From Cellvibrionales bacterium UBA3090 (GTDB lineage: Bacteria > Pseudomonadota > Gammaproteobacteria > Pseudomonadales > Porticoccaceae): 29,153 nt of DNA. Shown here piece by piece: positions 15,878 through 24,514 of the stretch. The notes under the pieces were generated by a model that searched no databases, was not told where the DNA came from, and saw only the letters and a program-made list of their open reading frames with translations. Numbering within the stretch: the first letter of the stretch is position 1; every line of letters begins with the position of its first letter. The stretch lies in NCBI GenBank assembly GCA_002367235.1, contig DFBC01000037.1:1-29153 (forward strand), in the 5' to 3' direction. Position numbers and translations under genes: made by a program.

Positions 15878-16675
15878 ATGACCGTTTCTCAAGGCGTGGT
15901 GCAGTTGGCGATAAAAGGGAGCGTGGCCTGGATCACTCTGAACAACCCCGCAAAGCACAACAGCCTGCCAGCTGAAGGTATAGCACTTTTTATTTCTCAC
16001 TTGGTTTCTTTGAAATCGCGCCCAGAAGTGCGAGTGCTGGTGATTACCGGTACTGGCGACAAAACTTTCTGTGCCGGGGCGTCGCTCTCGCAGCTCTCCA
16101 CGGGCGACCTGAGTGGCGAAAAATTCCAAGTGCTCACGGACCAGCTTGCCGCCGTGTCCATCCCCACCATTTGTGCATTGAATGGCAGCGCCTACGGTGG
16201 TGGAGCTGAAATTGGCCTCTGTTGTGATTTCCGGATCGGCGTGACGGGTATGACACTCTTTGTGCCCGCCGCGCGTATCGGACTTTGTTATCCCTTGAAT
16301 GGTATCCAGCGCTATGTTCAACGCTTGGGTGTCAATACGGCGAAACGGTTGCTGATAGCCACTGAAACATTGGTTGCAGAAGAGCTGCTGTCACTGGGTT
16401 ATCTGACGCACTTGGTGGCTTCGGATGAATTAATACAGACCGCGGAACAAATGGCGGACTCCATCAGCAAGCTTGCTCCGCTTGCTGTCATGGCGATGAA
16501 AAATATCTGTGATCGGGTGGAAGAGGGCTCCCTTTGTGATGAAGAGGCTCAGATGTGGATTGATGAATGCAATGCTTCCGAAGATTTGAAGGAAGGGTTA
16601 ACGGCCGTACAAGAGAGGCGTGAGCCCACTTTTACCGGTATGAGATGTCCTGCCAACGATAAAAAATCCAGATAA
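15878..16675 (+). CDS. Enoyl-CoA hydratase/isomerase (crotonase) family protein, divergent active site
   Basis: A 265-residue crotonase-fold protein. The oxyanion-hole segments are clear: CAGASLSQL near 65-73 and NGSAYGGGAEIGLCCDFRIG at 102-121. By-eye alignment to classical enoyl-CoA hydratase around QR (144-145) places Ala131 at the first catalytic glutamate (Glu144 in the rat enzyme) and Arg157 at the second (Glu164). If right, it is unlikely to be a hydratase and may be another crotonase activity such as a decarboxylase, hydrolase or isomerase. Substrate unknown. It is probably co-transcribed with can and converges with putA 20 bases downstream. Confidence 0.88.
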   Translation: MTVSQGVVQLAIKGSVAWITLNNPAKHNSLPAEGIALFISHLVSLKSRPEVRVLVITGTGDKTFCAGASLSQLSTGDLSGEKFQVLTDQLAAVSIPTICALNGSAYGGGAEIGLCCDFRIGVTGMTLFVPAARIGLCYPLNGIQRYVQRLGVNTAKRLLIATETLVAEELLSLGYLTHLVASDELIQTAEQMADSISKLAPLAVMAMKNICDRVEEGSLCDEEAQMWIDECNASEDLKEGLTAVQERREPTFTGMRCPANDKKSR

Positions 16676-16695
16676 GCCTGGCTTGTCTACAGTGG

Positions 16696-19600
16696 TTATT
16701 CTTCGGTTAATCCAAACAGCGCCGTATCACCACCCCTTGCGGTAAGGTTTTCCGTGCGGGTTTTTTCCGTGGCAAAACGAAACAGGTAGTGGGGGCCACC
16801 CGCTTTTGGGCCCGTACCCGAGAGCCCGCAACCACCAAAAGGGTTGGTGCCAACCACGGCACCAACCATATTCCGATTGATATAAGTATTGCCCACCTGG
16901 GTGTGTTGAAAGATGTAGTCGGCAAAGGCTTGAATGCGACTGTGAATGCCAAGCGTTAGCCCAAAACCGCTGTCATTGATTTGTTGTATTACATCACCTA
17001 GCTCATCTGCGGAATATCTAATGACATGCAAAATAGGGCCAAACACCTCCTCGGGCAGTTGCTTCAGCGAATCAATTTCAAAAATATGGGGCGCGATAAA
17101 GCAGCCTTGTTGGTGCTCTTCTGTTAGGGCCAATGAGCTGACCAAAGAATGTTCTTTTGTCATCTTTTCAATATGGCACCGTAAAGTCTGCTGCGCGTGT
17201 TCATCGATGACGGGGCCAATATCTGTATCCAGTTTTGACGGGTCGCCCAGGGTATAAGTCTGGATCGCATTGGCTAGCATGGTCAAAATATCATCGGCGA
17301 TGTCCTCTTGAAGGTACAGAACCCTGAGCGCCGAACAGCGCTGTCCGGCACTGAGAAATGCGGATCGAATCACATCGTCTATCAGTTGTTCCGGTTGAGC
17401 GGTGGAGTCCACCACCATCACATTTTGCCCACCGGTCTCTGCAATCAGTGGGACAATGGGCCCTGGCCGATCGGCTAATTGTTTCAGTATTAAACGAGCG
17501 GTTGTGGTGGAGCCGGTCAATACCACACCGGATACATTTTTGTCAGTAAGTACTAACTTTCCTATATCTCCACCTGTGCCGGTGATGAGGTGGAGGACAT
17601 TAGGTGGCAGTCCCGATTGATGAAACAACTGTACTGCCAAGGTAGCAACCAGCGGGGTGCTCGCTGCGGGCTTTGCGATCACTGTATTTCCTGCTGCGAG
17701 TGCCGCTGCAACTTGTCCGGTAAATATGGCTAAAGGAAAGTTCCAGGGGCTAATACAGAAAAACACACCTCGACCTTGAAGGCTTAATTGGTTCTGTTCT
17801 CCTGTTGGCCCGGGGAGGGGCTGCGCAGTGGCAAAGTGCTGGCGGGCCTGTAACGCGTAGTATCGACAAAAATCGATGGCCTCGCGAACTTCTGACAGCG
17901 CATCTGCAATTGTTCGTCCGGCCTCTATGGTGATTAATGCCAGCAGTTTAGGCAGCGCCTGTTCCAGTGCGTTGGCCATATCCTCCAATATTTCAGCACG
18001 CATCGCCCCGCCAAGAAGATTCCACTCAGGTTGAGCGGCTTTGGCAAGGGACAGGGCACGTTGAATGTCCGCTTCGCTCGCGTGTGAAGACTCGCCAATG
18101 ATCGTGTTATTCCTTGCTGGTGAGGTGATGGGCCGAAGCCTGGCGGGTGATTGTATTAGTTGCCCTGCCACAATGGGGCCAGCCAGGTGGTGTTTTTCCC
18201 ATGCCTTGTCTATCTCTGCCAAAAGCGGTTTAACAGACTGAGGATTATTTAAGTCAATCCCGGGAGAGTTTTGCCGTGGCTCGCCTGCATGAAAGTACAA
18301 ATTTGGCGGTGTAGGAATGCCCTTGTGTCGATAGGCTGTTACTGCCATCACTTGTGGCTCTATATTTTGTACCAGTGTTTCAATGGGTGTTTGTTGATCG
18401 AGGAAACGATTTACAAACGAACTGTTGGCGCCATTCTCAAGTAGCCGGCGTACCAGATAGGGTAACAACTCTTGGTGTTCCCCTATCGGTGCATAAATCC
18501 GAATGTTGGGTTTTGAACCCTGTTGTAGGTGCAAATGTTTGTCGAGCTGTTGATAAAGTAGTTCGCCCATACCGTGAAGGCGTTGAAATTCATAGGGGCT
18601 ATCTTTGGCAAGCGCCAAAACTAAGGCCAGGGTATAGGCATTGTGTGTAGCAAATTGGGGATAAATAGCGACTGGTGCAGAAAGTAACCGCTGTGCACAG
18701 TGTTGGTAACAGAGGTCGGTATTCACTTTCCGGGTAAAGACCGGGTAATCCGCTAGTCCTTGTTCCTGAGCATACTTTATCTCCGTGTCCCAATAGGCAC
18801 CTTTTACCAGGCGAACCATCAACGGGTGTCCGGTTTCTTCCGCCAGCGTAACCAACCATTGAGCGACAAGTGGCGCGCATTTTTGGTAGGCCTGTAAAAC
18901 AAAGCCGAGTCCTCGCCAACCGGATAATTTTGGATCACGCGCCAAGGTTTCAAAAATATCCAGTGACAGATCTAGCCTGCGGGTCTCCTCAGCATCCATG
19001 CTCAAGCTGATGTTATGGGACTTGGCGGCCAATGCCAGTTGTTGTATGCGCGGTAGTAATACAGACATTACCCCGTTTCGTTGGGCGTATTCATAGCGCG
19101 AATACAGTGCTGAAAGCTTGATGGATATTCCGTTGGCGGTATAAACATCTCCTGCTTCATTGTGCTCACCAATGTATTCGATAGCATGGGCATAGGCATT
19201 AAAATAGCGCTGGGCATCTTGCTCTGTTCGCGCGCCCTCCCCCAACATGTCAAAGGAAAACAGATTTGAACTCCAGCCATTGCTCCCCGTTTGCGCTCTC
19301 TCGGCGTGTTGCGGGGTGTTAGATCGACAGACTTCTTCAATAGAGCTGCCCAGCACATATTGATTACCCATAATACGCATGGCTTGAAGCATGGCCGCCC
19401 GGACAACGGGCTCGCTCAATCGGGACGAGAGCTTTTTTAGCCAGTTTCCGGTGTCGTGGGTAATGTCGGGTGCCAAAGGGAGAACCTTTCCGGTGAGCAT
19501 CAGCCCCCAAATGGATGCATTAACAAATGCTGAGCCTGAGTGCCCAAGGTGACTGCCCCAGTCGCCACTTTGTATTTTTTCGGTTATCAGTTTGTTGGCT

Positions 19601-19878
19601 GTGGCTTCGTCGGGTATCCGCAGTAGCGACTCTGCCAGGCACATGAGTGCGATACCTTCGTCATTGGAGAGCCCAAACTCCTGTAGAAAGATATCCAGAG
19701 ACCCCGCTTGATGGTGCCGCTGTCGGCATTGATGAACCAGCTCTCGGCCAAGCCGTAGGGCTTGTTGGCGCTGGGCATCGGTGACCGTATTGTCCCTCAA
19801 CAACCGATCGACACAGTCGTGCTCATCACCATGGGAGGTCTCCCTAATTTGAGCTCTCAGCTGAGCCAGTGGCATCAT
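16696..19878 (-). CDS. putA: Bifunctional proline dehydrogenase / glutamate-semialdehyde dehydrogenase PutA
   Basis: A 1060-residue enzyme oxidising proline to glutamate. The N-terminal FAD-dependent proline dehydrogenase barrel spans roughly 170-500, with SIKLSALYSRYEYAQR, SMDAEETRRLDLSLDIFE, RLVKGAYWDTEIK, FATHNAY and the closing RRLLENGANSSFVNR. The C-terminal aldehyde dehydrogenase has SPWNFPLAIFTGQ, the LTGSTTTA nucleotide loop, the catalytic glutamate in AETGGQN and the catalytic cysteine in SAGQRCSALR. There is no ribbon-helix-helix domain at the N-terminus, so it is not the self-repressing enteric type and needs another regulator. An AAGGA sequence precedes the ATG. The C-terminal GGPHYLFRFATEKT is typical of the compact PutA class. 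Confidence 0.96.
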   Translation of the reverse strand: MMPLAQLRAQIRETSHGDEHDCVDRLLRDNTVTDAQRQQALRLGRELVHQCRQRHHQAGSLDIFLQEFGLSNDEGIALMCLAESLLRIPDEATANKLITEKIQSGDWGSHLGHSGSAFVNASIWGLMLTGKVLPLAPDITHDTGNWLKKLSSRLSEPVVRAAMLQAMRIMGNQYVLGSSIEEVCRSNTPQHAERAQTGSNGWSSNLFSFDMLGEGARTEQDAQRYFNAYAHAIEYIGEHNEAGDVYTANGISIKLSALYSRYEYAQRNGVMSVLLPRIQQLALAAKSHNISLSMDAEETRRLDLSLDIFETLARDPKLSGWRGLGFVLQAYQKCAPLVAQWLVTLAEETGHPLMVRLVKGAYWDTEIKYAQEQGLADYPVFTRKVNTDLCYQHCAQRLLSAPVAIYPQFATHNAYTLALVLALAKDSPYEFQRLHGMGELLYQQLDKHLHLQQGSKPNIRIYAPIGEHQELLPYLVRRLLENGANSSFVNRFLDQQTPIETLVQNIEPQVMAVTAYRHKGIPTPPNLYFHAGEPRQNSPGIDLNNPQSVKPLLAEIDKAWEKHHLAGPIVAGQLIQSPARLRPITSPARNNTIIGESSHASEADIQRALSLAKAAQPEWNLLGGAMRAEILEDMANALEQALPKLLALITIEAGRTIADALSEVREAIDFCRYYALQARQHFATAQPLPGPTGEQNQLSLQGRGVFFCISPWNFPLAIFTGQVAAALAAGNTVIAKPAASTPLVATLAVQLFHQSGLPPNVLHLITGTGGDIGKLVLTDKNVSGVVLTGSTTTARLILKQLADRPGPIVPLIAETGGQNVMVVDSTAQPEQLIDDVIRSAFLSAGQRCSALRVLYLQEDIADDILTMLANAIQTYTLGDPSKLDTDIGPVIDEHAQQTLRCHIEKMTKEHSLVSSLALTEEHQQGCFIAPHIFEIDSLKQLPEEVFGPILHVIRYSADELGDVIQQINDSGFGLTLGIHSRIQAFADYIFQHTQVGNTYINRNMVGAVVGTNPFGGCGLSGTGPKAGGPHYLFRFATEKTRTENLTARGGDTALFGLTEE

Positions 19879-19901
19879 CGCTTAGTCCTTGTTCGTGACG
19901 A

Positions 19902-19927
19902 ATACTTAAAAATACCGTCTTAAGTAT
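19902..19927. promoter_or_regulatory. Inverted repeat upstream of putA, possible operator
   Basis: ATACTTAA (19902-19909) and TTAAGTAT (19920-19927) form a perfect 8-bp inverted repeat with a 10-base spacer, 24 bases before the putA start and 43 after the nitroreductase stop. The arrangement suits a dimeric regulator's operator, or a hairpin in the leader. The binding factor is unknown. Confidence 0.4.
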
Positions 19928-19970
19928 GGTTCGATATAGGCAAAAGTGACCAATTTAGATATGGCGCCAG

Positions 19971-20561
19971 TTAAATCAGCATACAAGCTTGCTCAAAGCT
20001 GAGTCGCTTGCCCCGCTCATGGAGTTTTTCCTTCACCCCATAGCCAATATTGATCAGAAAATTTGATTGCCAGCCATTTTCAGCAAAGAAAATTTCATCG
20101 GTTTTAGTCTTGTCGAAGCCGGACATCGGGCCGCAATCCAGGCCGAGAGCACGTGCTGCCATAATCAGCCAGGCACCCTGTAATGTGCCATTTCTGAACG
20201 CGGTTTCACTGGCGAGTGCTTCATTATTGGCAAACATCTGCTCAGCCTGTGGCATATGTGGAAACAGCACCGGTAGATGCGTAAAAAACTTGGGATCATG
20301 GGCCACGATCACGGTAACGGGAGCGCTCAGCGTCTTTTCGTGATTACCTTCTGCCAGAGCCGGTAACAGTTTTTGCTTGGCGCAAGGTGTGGTGATGAAG
20401 ACAAATCTAGCCGGTAGGGTGTTCATACTGGTAGGTCCCATTACGGCTATATCATAGAGTTCGCGGAGAGTGTCCGCTGCAATACCTCGATCCTGCCAGT
20501 GGCCATGCGTACGTGCCTCGGCGAATAATTGTTTGATGGCTTGGCTGTCAATGGTTTCCAT
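19971..20561 (-). CDS. RutE/HadB-like nitroreductase family NADPH oxidoreductase
   Basis: A 196-residue flavoprotein of the nitroreductase fold, close in length and pattern to E. coli RutE (malonic semialdehyde reductase of the uracil-degradation pathway). Matching blocks are the MGPTSMNTLPARFVFI segment, LSAPVTVIVAHD, ETAFRNGTLQGAWLIMAARALGLD split over about 119-142, GPMSGFD and NFLINIGYG. No other rut gene is here, so the physiological substrate may be a quinone, nitro compound or aldehyde. I prefer the ATG at 20559-20561, with GGAGGTAA just upstream, over an in-frame ATG at 20624 that would overlap doxX-like coding sequence. It is 34 bases after the DoxX gene and likely its operon partner. 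Confidence 0.9.
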   Translation of the reverse strand: METIDSQAIKQLFAEARTHGHWQDRGIAADTLRELYDIAVMGPTSMNTLPARFVFITTPCAKQKLLPALAEGNHEKTLSAPVTVIVAHDPKFFTHLPVLFPHMPQAEQMFANNEALASETAFRNGTLQGAWLIMAARALGLDCGPMSGFDKTKTDEIFFAENGWQSNFLINIGYGVKEKLHERGKRLSFEQACMLI

Positions 20562-20595
20562 GTGGTTACCTCCGTGGCTTGAAATACCCTGTGAA

Positions 20596-20985
20596 TTATT
20601 TGCGCTGTAGTGCAAAAGAGCCATTACCCTGAAAGACTATAGTTGCAAGCGTGATAGTGAGAAACAGTGGGTATTCCCATCCGCCCCCGGGGTTGCTGAA
20701 TATCCAGCCGGAGTTGGTGTGTGCCCAGGTCGCACCTAGAGCAAAAGGGATAAGTGCCAGAGCAGCCCAGCGGGCTTGATAGCCGACGAGAAGAGCAATG
20801 CCGCCAATGGCTTCTGCCGCAAAAGTAATATAGGCCAGCATGGCGGGAAGCCCGATGCTTTCAAAGAAGCCTGCGGTACCGGGTAGGGTAAATACCACGA
20901 GTTTCAGATAGAGGCTGTGGGCGATAAAAATGCTGCCCAAGCTGATTCGGAGCAGTGCCGTGCCGTGATCAGAATAGTTGTTCAT
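20596..20985 (-). CDS. DoxX family membrane protein
   Basis: A 129-residue inner-membrane protein with four predicted helices (about 8-30, 44-66, 69-88 and 100-118). The N-terminal ALLRISLGSIFIAHSLYLK block and the AAEAIGGIALLVGYQARWAALAL block are typical of the DoxX family, associated with redox or quinone and thiol stress in other bacteria. A GGAGAAA ribosome-binding site precedes the ATG. It is divergent from the LysR gene and upstream of the nitroreductase gene, a common small redox-stress layout. Specific function unknown. Confidence 0.88.
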   Translation of the reverse strand: MNNYSDHGTALLRISLGSIFIAHSLYLKLVVFTLPGTAGFFESIGLPAMLAYITFAAEAIGGIALLVGYQARWAALALIPFALGATWAHTNSGWIFSNPGGGWEYPLFLTITLATIVFQGNGSFALQRK

Positions 20986-21063
20986 CGTCTTTTCTCCAGT
21001 AGGTTAATCTGATGGCTGGCAGTATGATCTTTGCAATATAGAAAGAAAATCCTCAATATGTGA

Positions 21064-21095
21064 AAGCAGTGTTTGCATTATTGCAAACACTGCTT
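21064..21095. promoter_or_regulatory. Perfect 14-bp inverted repeat in the LysR/DoxX divergent region
   Basis: AAGCAGTGTTTGCA (21064-21077) and TGCAAACACTGCTT (21082-21095) are exact inverse complements with a 4-base loop (TTAT). It lies between the divergent DoxX and LysR genes, 72 bases before the preferred LysR start. No T tract follows, so it is not a standard terminator. It could be a regulator-binding site or a transcript hairpin. Confidence 0.6.
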
Positions 21096-21167
21096 ATAAG
21101 TGATGGGAATAACTGGGTAATGCTGGTGGGTAAGTCCGTCAGGCCACCGTGGAAAAAGGGGTTGTTT

Positions 21168-22031
21168 TTGGATAACTGGGACGATTTGAGATACTTCCAC
21201 GCCGTGGCTGAAGCCGGTAGCTTGAACGGTGCCTGTAAAAGCTTGGGCGTCAATCACTCAACCGTGTTCCGGCGTATTAATTCATTGGAGAGCAAGCTGG
21301 GGGTTCGTCTATTCGAGCGCAGGGATGCCCGGTATATTCTGACGGGGTCGGGGGAAGCGCTGCTCGGACGTACCGCACAAATAGCCAATGCCATAGATGA
21401 CGTGGATCGGCAGATCGTAGGTGGTGACCAAACACTTGAAGGCTCGATTCGTATTACTGCGCCGGATGGGTTTGCTTACTTCAGTCTTCCTCCGTTGATT
21501 GCCGAGTTTTCAGCATTATACCCGGGGATCACCATCCAGCTGCTGGCGAGCAGCGATGATTTCAACCTGTCGAGATTAGAAGCTGATATCGCATTGAGGT
21601 CCACCTCTACACCTCCCGAGCACCTCGTGGGTAGACGGTTATTTTCCATGCCATGGAATCTGTATGGAAGCCCACGGTTTTTTAGTAAACCGGTTGGCCG
21701 TTTCGGAATTCGCCAGTTGGCCAATTATCCATTAATTGGCCCCGAGCGTGGGCTACTCCGACTGAAGCCGATGCAGTGGCTGGAAAAAAACGAGGGTCGA
21801 CTAAATTTTTCGGCGCGAGCGAACACATTTTTAGGGATGGCGGCATTGGTTAGAGAAGGGCTTGGACTGGCCCTATTACCCGCAGATGTAGCCGAGGGAC
21901 TACAGGAGGTGGGGCAAGTGGAGCGTCAATTTGAGTCGGATATATGGCTGCTCACTCACCCGGATTTGAGGGGAAATGCCCGGGTGCGAGCCTGTATGCA
22001 GTTTCTGACAGACCGTCTCGCACCCTACTAA
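21168..22031 (+). CDS. LysR family transcriptional regulator
   Basis: A 287-residue DNA-binding regulator. The N-terminal winged helix-turn-helix is clear (LRYFHAVAEAGSLNGACKSL, then VNHSTVFRRINSLESKLGVRLFER), followed by a co-inducer domain of periplasmic-binding fold. I prefer a TTG start at 21168, because AAAAAGGGG lies six bases upstream and homology begins at DNWDDLRYF; an upstream ATG at 21120 and GTG at 21060 would add non-homologous residues and the latter would place the inverted repeat inside the gene. By position it probably controls the divergent DoxX-nitroreductase pair. The co-inducer is unknown. It converges with the M48 gene, six bases away. Confidence 0.9.
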   Translation: MDNWDDLRYFHAVAEAGSLNGACKSLGVNHSTVFRRINSLESKLGVRLFERRDARYILTGSGEALLGRTAQIANAIDDVDRQIVGGDQTLEGSIRITAPDGFAYFSLPPLIAEFSALYPGITIQLLASSDDFNLSRLEADIALRSTSTPPEHLVGRRLFSMPWNLYGSPRFFSKPVGRFGIRQLANYPLIGPERGLLRLKPMQWLEKNEGRLNFSARANTFLGMAALVREGLGLALLPADVAEGLQEVGQVERQFESDIWLLTHPDLRGNARVRACMQFLTDRLAPY

Positions 22032-22037
22032 CCGTGG

Positions 22038-23594
22038 CTACTCAGAAACCTGTACTTTCACCACCTTGATGCGGTATTTGGCGATTTCAGCAGTCTCATT
22101 AAATGGGCCTATGCGAGTATTGATGGTGCTCTGAGCGCCCGGTTTCAGTTGTTGGGGGCCATTTAAGCTAGAGCTGCCGGCAACCATAAAGGCATTGGCC
22201 ATTTCGGAAAGTTGGAGCTGAATATTGGTTACTGTAACTGGGCTGTTATTTTTCACCACAATTCTCAGGTATCCGTCATCGCCAAGAAACACTTTGCTGA
22301 GAATATATTTGTGGGGTTCGGTGGCCAACTCGAGTACAGCCAGACGAGCCTGAGCTTTTTTGGCCAGATCACCACCGCCTTGGGCTGCCTCTTGAAAATA
22401 TTGAATGGCTTTCTGTTTGTCGCCTTCCCCTAATGCAATTTCACCGAGATAGTAGCTGGCGGGTGGGGTGGCAAGTAATCGATGGCTTTTTTCCAGATCC
22501 GCTTTTGCTGCCTGGTTGTTCTTTTGCTCAAAACGAACTATCCCGCGGTACAGGTAATGGCTAAATAAATCCGGGTTTTTGCGGATGGCCGTGGAAAAGG
22601 CTTTTTCTGCATTGGTAGCGTTGTCTTTCATTTTCCAGGCATGTCCGCGCAGTTCCCAAAAGGAACTTTCATCGGGTTGAATTTTGATGGCCTTGTCCAA
22701 TTGGGCTAATGCCGTTGTTGCATCCTTGGCATTCAGCGCCTTGATCGCCGCAGTTTCTGCATCGTAGGCGGGTTTGTCTCGCTTTAATCTGGCAATCTTA
22801 CGCTGGTAGCGATCTCGGTTTGTAATGCCTTTGGGTAAGCTGGCGGCCTTGATGCGATTGGCGTCGACGCGTTCTTGCGACGGTGGGTGACTGGCAAACA
22901 GCGCACTAAAAAAATCTTGCTGATGACCCTCGCTGAGTTTCACAAAGGTTTCTTGTACTTTAACTCCGCCGTAGGGGTCGTATCCGGCTTTGGCGAGATA
23001 CTCCATACCGTAGGCGTCGGCCTCCAGTTCATCACCTCTGCCATATTTGGCCATCCAGGCCGCGGCGCCCATTTGGGCAAACTGAGCACCCGTTTGCCCC
23101 AACCCGTAGCTGTCACCAACAACCCCCAGAGCTGCAGCACCAAGGCCAATAAAAGTACCACGGGTCATTTGGGCCGCACTGTGGCGGGCTGCGGCGTGAA
23201 CAATTTCATGGCCGAGTACTGCGGCGAGCTCTGATTCATCTTCCAGGTGGAGTAGCAGTCCTCGATTGACGGCAATCTTGCCGCCGGGCAGTGCCCAGGC
23301 ATTGGGGGTCGAGTTATTAAGTACCACAAATTCATAGGGTAGGTTGGGACGGTCACTGACGGCGGCAAGCTTTCTGCCCACTTCGCTTATATAGAGCTGT
23401 AGGTCGGGGTCGATATAGTAGCGACCACCTTGAGATTGTTGTGAAGGGGCATAATTGTTAGACCCGATGGCCACTTCTTGTTCGGCGGAAACCAGTGAAA
23501 ACTCTGTCGCGCCAGTGACGGGGTTCACTGAACAGCCCGTGATTGTCGTGGCTAGTGCGATGATGGCGACGGAGAGTTTTAGAATCCGGTACAT
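22038..23594 (-). CDS. M48 family metalloprotease lipoprotein with TPR repeats
   Basis: A 518-residue exported zinc protease. The signal ends in a lipobox (ITGC, Cys21), with Ser at the next position, pointing to an outer-membrane lipoprotein. The catalytic HEIVH motif is at 129-133, with the further ligand block ELEAD at 189-193. A run of TPR-like helices from about 285 to 420 resembles the BepA/YfgC layout of outer-membrane quality control, and a C-terminal beta-like domain follows. I chose the ATG at 23592-23594 because GAAGGGA precedes it and the lipoprotein signal starts there; a longer frame to 23696 adds 34 residues before the signal. A sigma-70 promoter lies just upstream. Confidence 0.93.
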   Translation of the reverse strand: MYRILKLSVAIIALATTITGCSVNPVTGATEFSLVSAEQEVAIGSNNYAPSQQSQGGRYYIDPDLQLYISEVGRKLAAVSDRPNLPYEFVVLNNSTPNAWALPGGKIAVNRGLLLHLEDESELAAVLGHEIVHAAARHSAAQMTRGTFIGLGAAALGVVGDSYGLGQTGAQFAQMGAAAWMAKYGRGDELEADAYGMEYLAKAGYDPYGGVKVQETFVKLSEGHQQDFFSALFASHPPSQERVDANRIKAASLPKGITNRDRYQRKIARLKRDKPAYDAETAAIKALNAKDATTALAQLDKAIKIQPDESSFWELRGHAWKMKDNATNAEKAFSTAIRKNPDLFSHYLYRGIVRFEQKNNQAAKADLEKSHRLLATPPASYYLGEIALGEGDKQKAIQYFQEAAQGGGDLAKKAQARLAVLELATEPHKYILSKVFLGDDGYLRIVVKNNSPVTVTNIQLQLSEMANAFMVAGSSSLNGPQQLKPGAQSTINTRIGPFNETAEIAKYRIKVVKVQVSE

Positions 23595-23627
23595 GAAAAA
23601 TCCCTTCGGGCTGGAAAAGTTGAAATG

Positions 23628-23655
23628 AGTATAATGAACGGCAAACCAGTGTAAA
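23628..23655 (-). promoter_or_regulatory. Sigma-70 promoter of the M48 protease gene
   Basis: Read on the minus strand: -35 TTTACA (23650-23655) and -10 TATACT (23628-23633), each 5 of 6 to consensus, spacing 16 bases. The start site would fall near 23621, about 27 bases before the ATG. An 11-base palindrome TAAACGGTTTA (23652-23662) overlaps the -35. Confidence 0.65.
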
Positions 23656-23731
23656 CGGTTTATCTTTGCCCTCAATACTGAATTAGTTAATAGCAACGTT
23701 ATTACGCCATAAAGTCATATAAGGTACAGCA

Positions 23732-24508
23732 ATGTTAGTGGTAATTTCTCCTGCGAAAACATTGGATTACGAAACACCGGCTTCGACCACACTCTTTAGT
23801 GTGCCGGAATATTTGGATGACTCCGCTGAATTAATAGCCCAACTTAGACAGCTATCTCCGCCAGAAGTCTCTGACTTGATGGGCATTAGTGCCAAATTGG
23901 GTGATCTTAACTTTGGTCGTTATCTCAACTGGCAGCCAGAGTTTACTCCGGACAACGCCAAGCAGTCCGTGCTGGCCTTCAAGGGTGATGTATATACCGG
24001 GTTGGAGGCGGAGAGTTTATCTGAAGGTCAGCTGCAATGGGCACAGGATCACCTGAGGATTTTGTCTGGTCTCTACGGTTTGTTGCGACCTCTGGACTTG
24101 ATGCAGCCCTACCGCTTGGAAATGGGCACAAAGCTTGTGAACAGCCGCGGTAAAAACCTCTATGAATTCTGGGGTGACAAGATAACCGAGGGGTTAAATC
24201 AGGCGCTCAATATAGAAAAGAGCCAAGTGCTCATCAATTTGGCATCCAATGAATACTTTAAATCGGTTAAATCTCGTCACCTGAATGCCGAAGTGATTAC
24301 CCCTGTGTTCAAGGACTGGAAAAATGATAAATACAAAATTATCAGTTTTTACGCCAAAAAAGCACGAGGCTTAATGAGCCGTTATATCATCGACAACCAG
24401 ATTGAAGACCCTGAGCAGGTTAAACAGTTTGATGTGGCCGGTTACCGCTATAACCCTGCCATGTCCTCAGCTCGTGAATGGGTATTTACCCGAGATCTGG
24501 CGGAGTAG
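23732..24508 (+). CDS. yaaA: Peroxide stress protein YaaA (DUF328)
   Basis: A 258-residue cytoplasmic protein of the YaaA family. In E. coli YaaA limits intracellular free iron and protects DNA during peroxide stress. Family landmarks are the N-terminal MLVVISPAKTLDYETP, the FKGDVYTGLEA segment, LRILSGLYGLLRPLDLMQPYR broken across about 109-129, INLASNEYFKSV and the C-terminal ISFYAKKARGLMSRYI. Length equals the family norm. An AAGG sequence precedes the ATG. DUF938 follows six bases after its stop, so the two are probably co-transcribed. Confidence 0.96.
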   Translation: MLVVISPAKTLDYETPASTTLFSVPEYLDDSAELIAQLRQLSPPEVSDLMGISAKLGDLNFGRYLNWQPEFTPDNAKQSVLAFKGDVYTGLEAESLSEGQLQWAQDHLRILSGLYGLLRPLDLMQPYRLEMGTKLVNSRGKNLYEFWGDKITEGLNQALNIEKSQVLINLASNEYFKSVKSRHLNAEVITPVFKDWKNDKYKIISFYAKKARGLMSRYIIDNQIEDPEQVKQFDVAGYRYNPAMSSAREWVFTRDLAE

Positions 24509-24514
24509 CCTGAG

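Noticed and set aside
21060..21167. Upstream GTG/ATG starts for the LysR regulator
   Set aside because: They would add 16 to 36 non-homologous residues; the GTG version would also place the perfect inverted repeat inside coding sequence. The TTG at 21168 has the better ribosome-binding site.
23595..23696. 34-residue N-terminal extension of the M48 protease
   Set aside because: It would bury the lipoprotein signal, and the mapped promoter would lie inside the extension.
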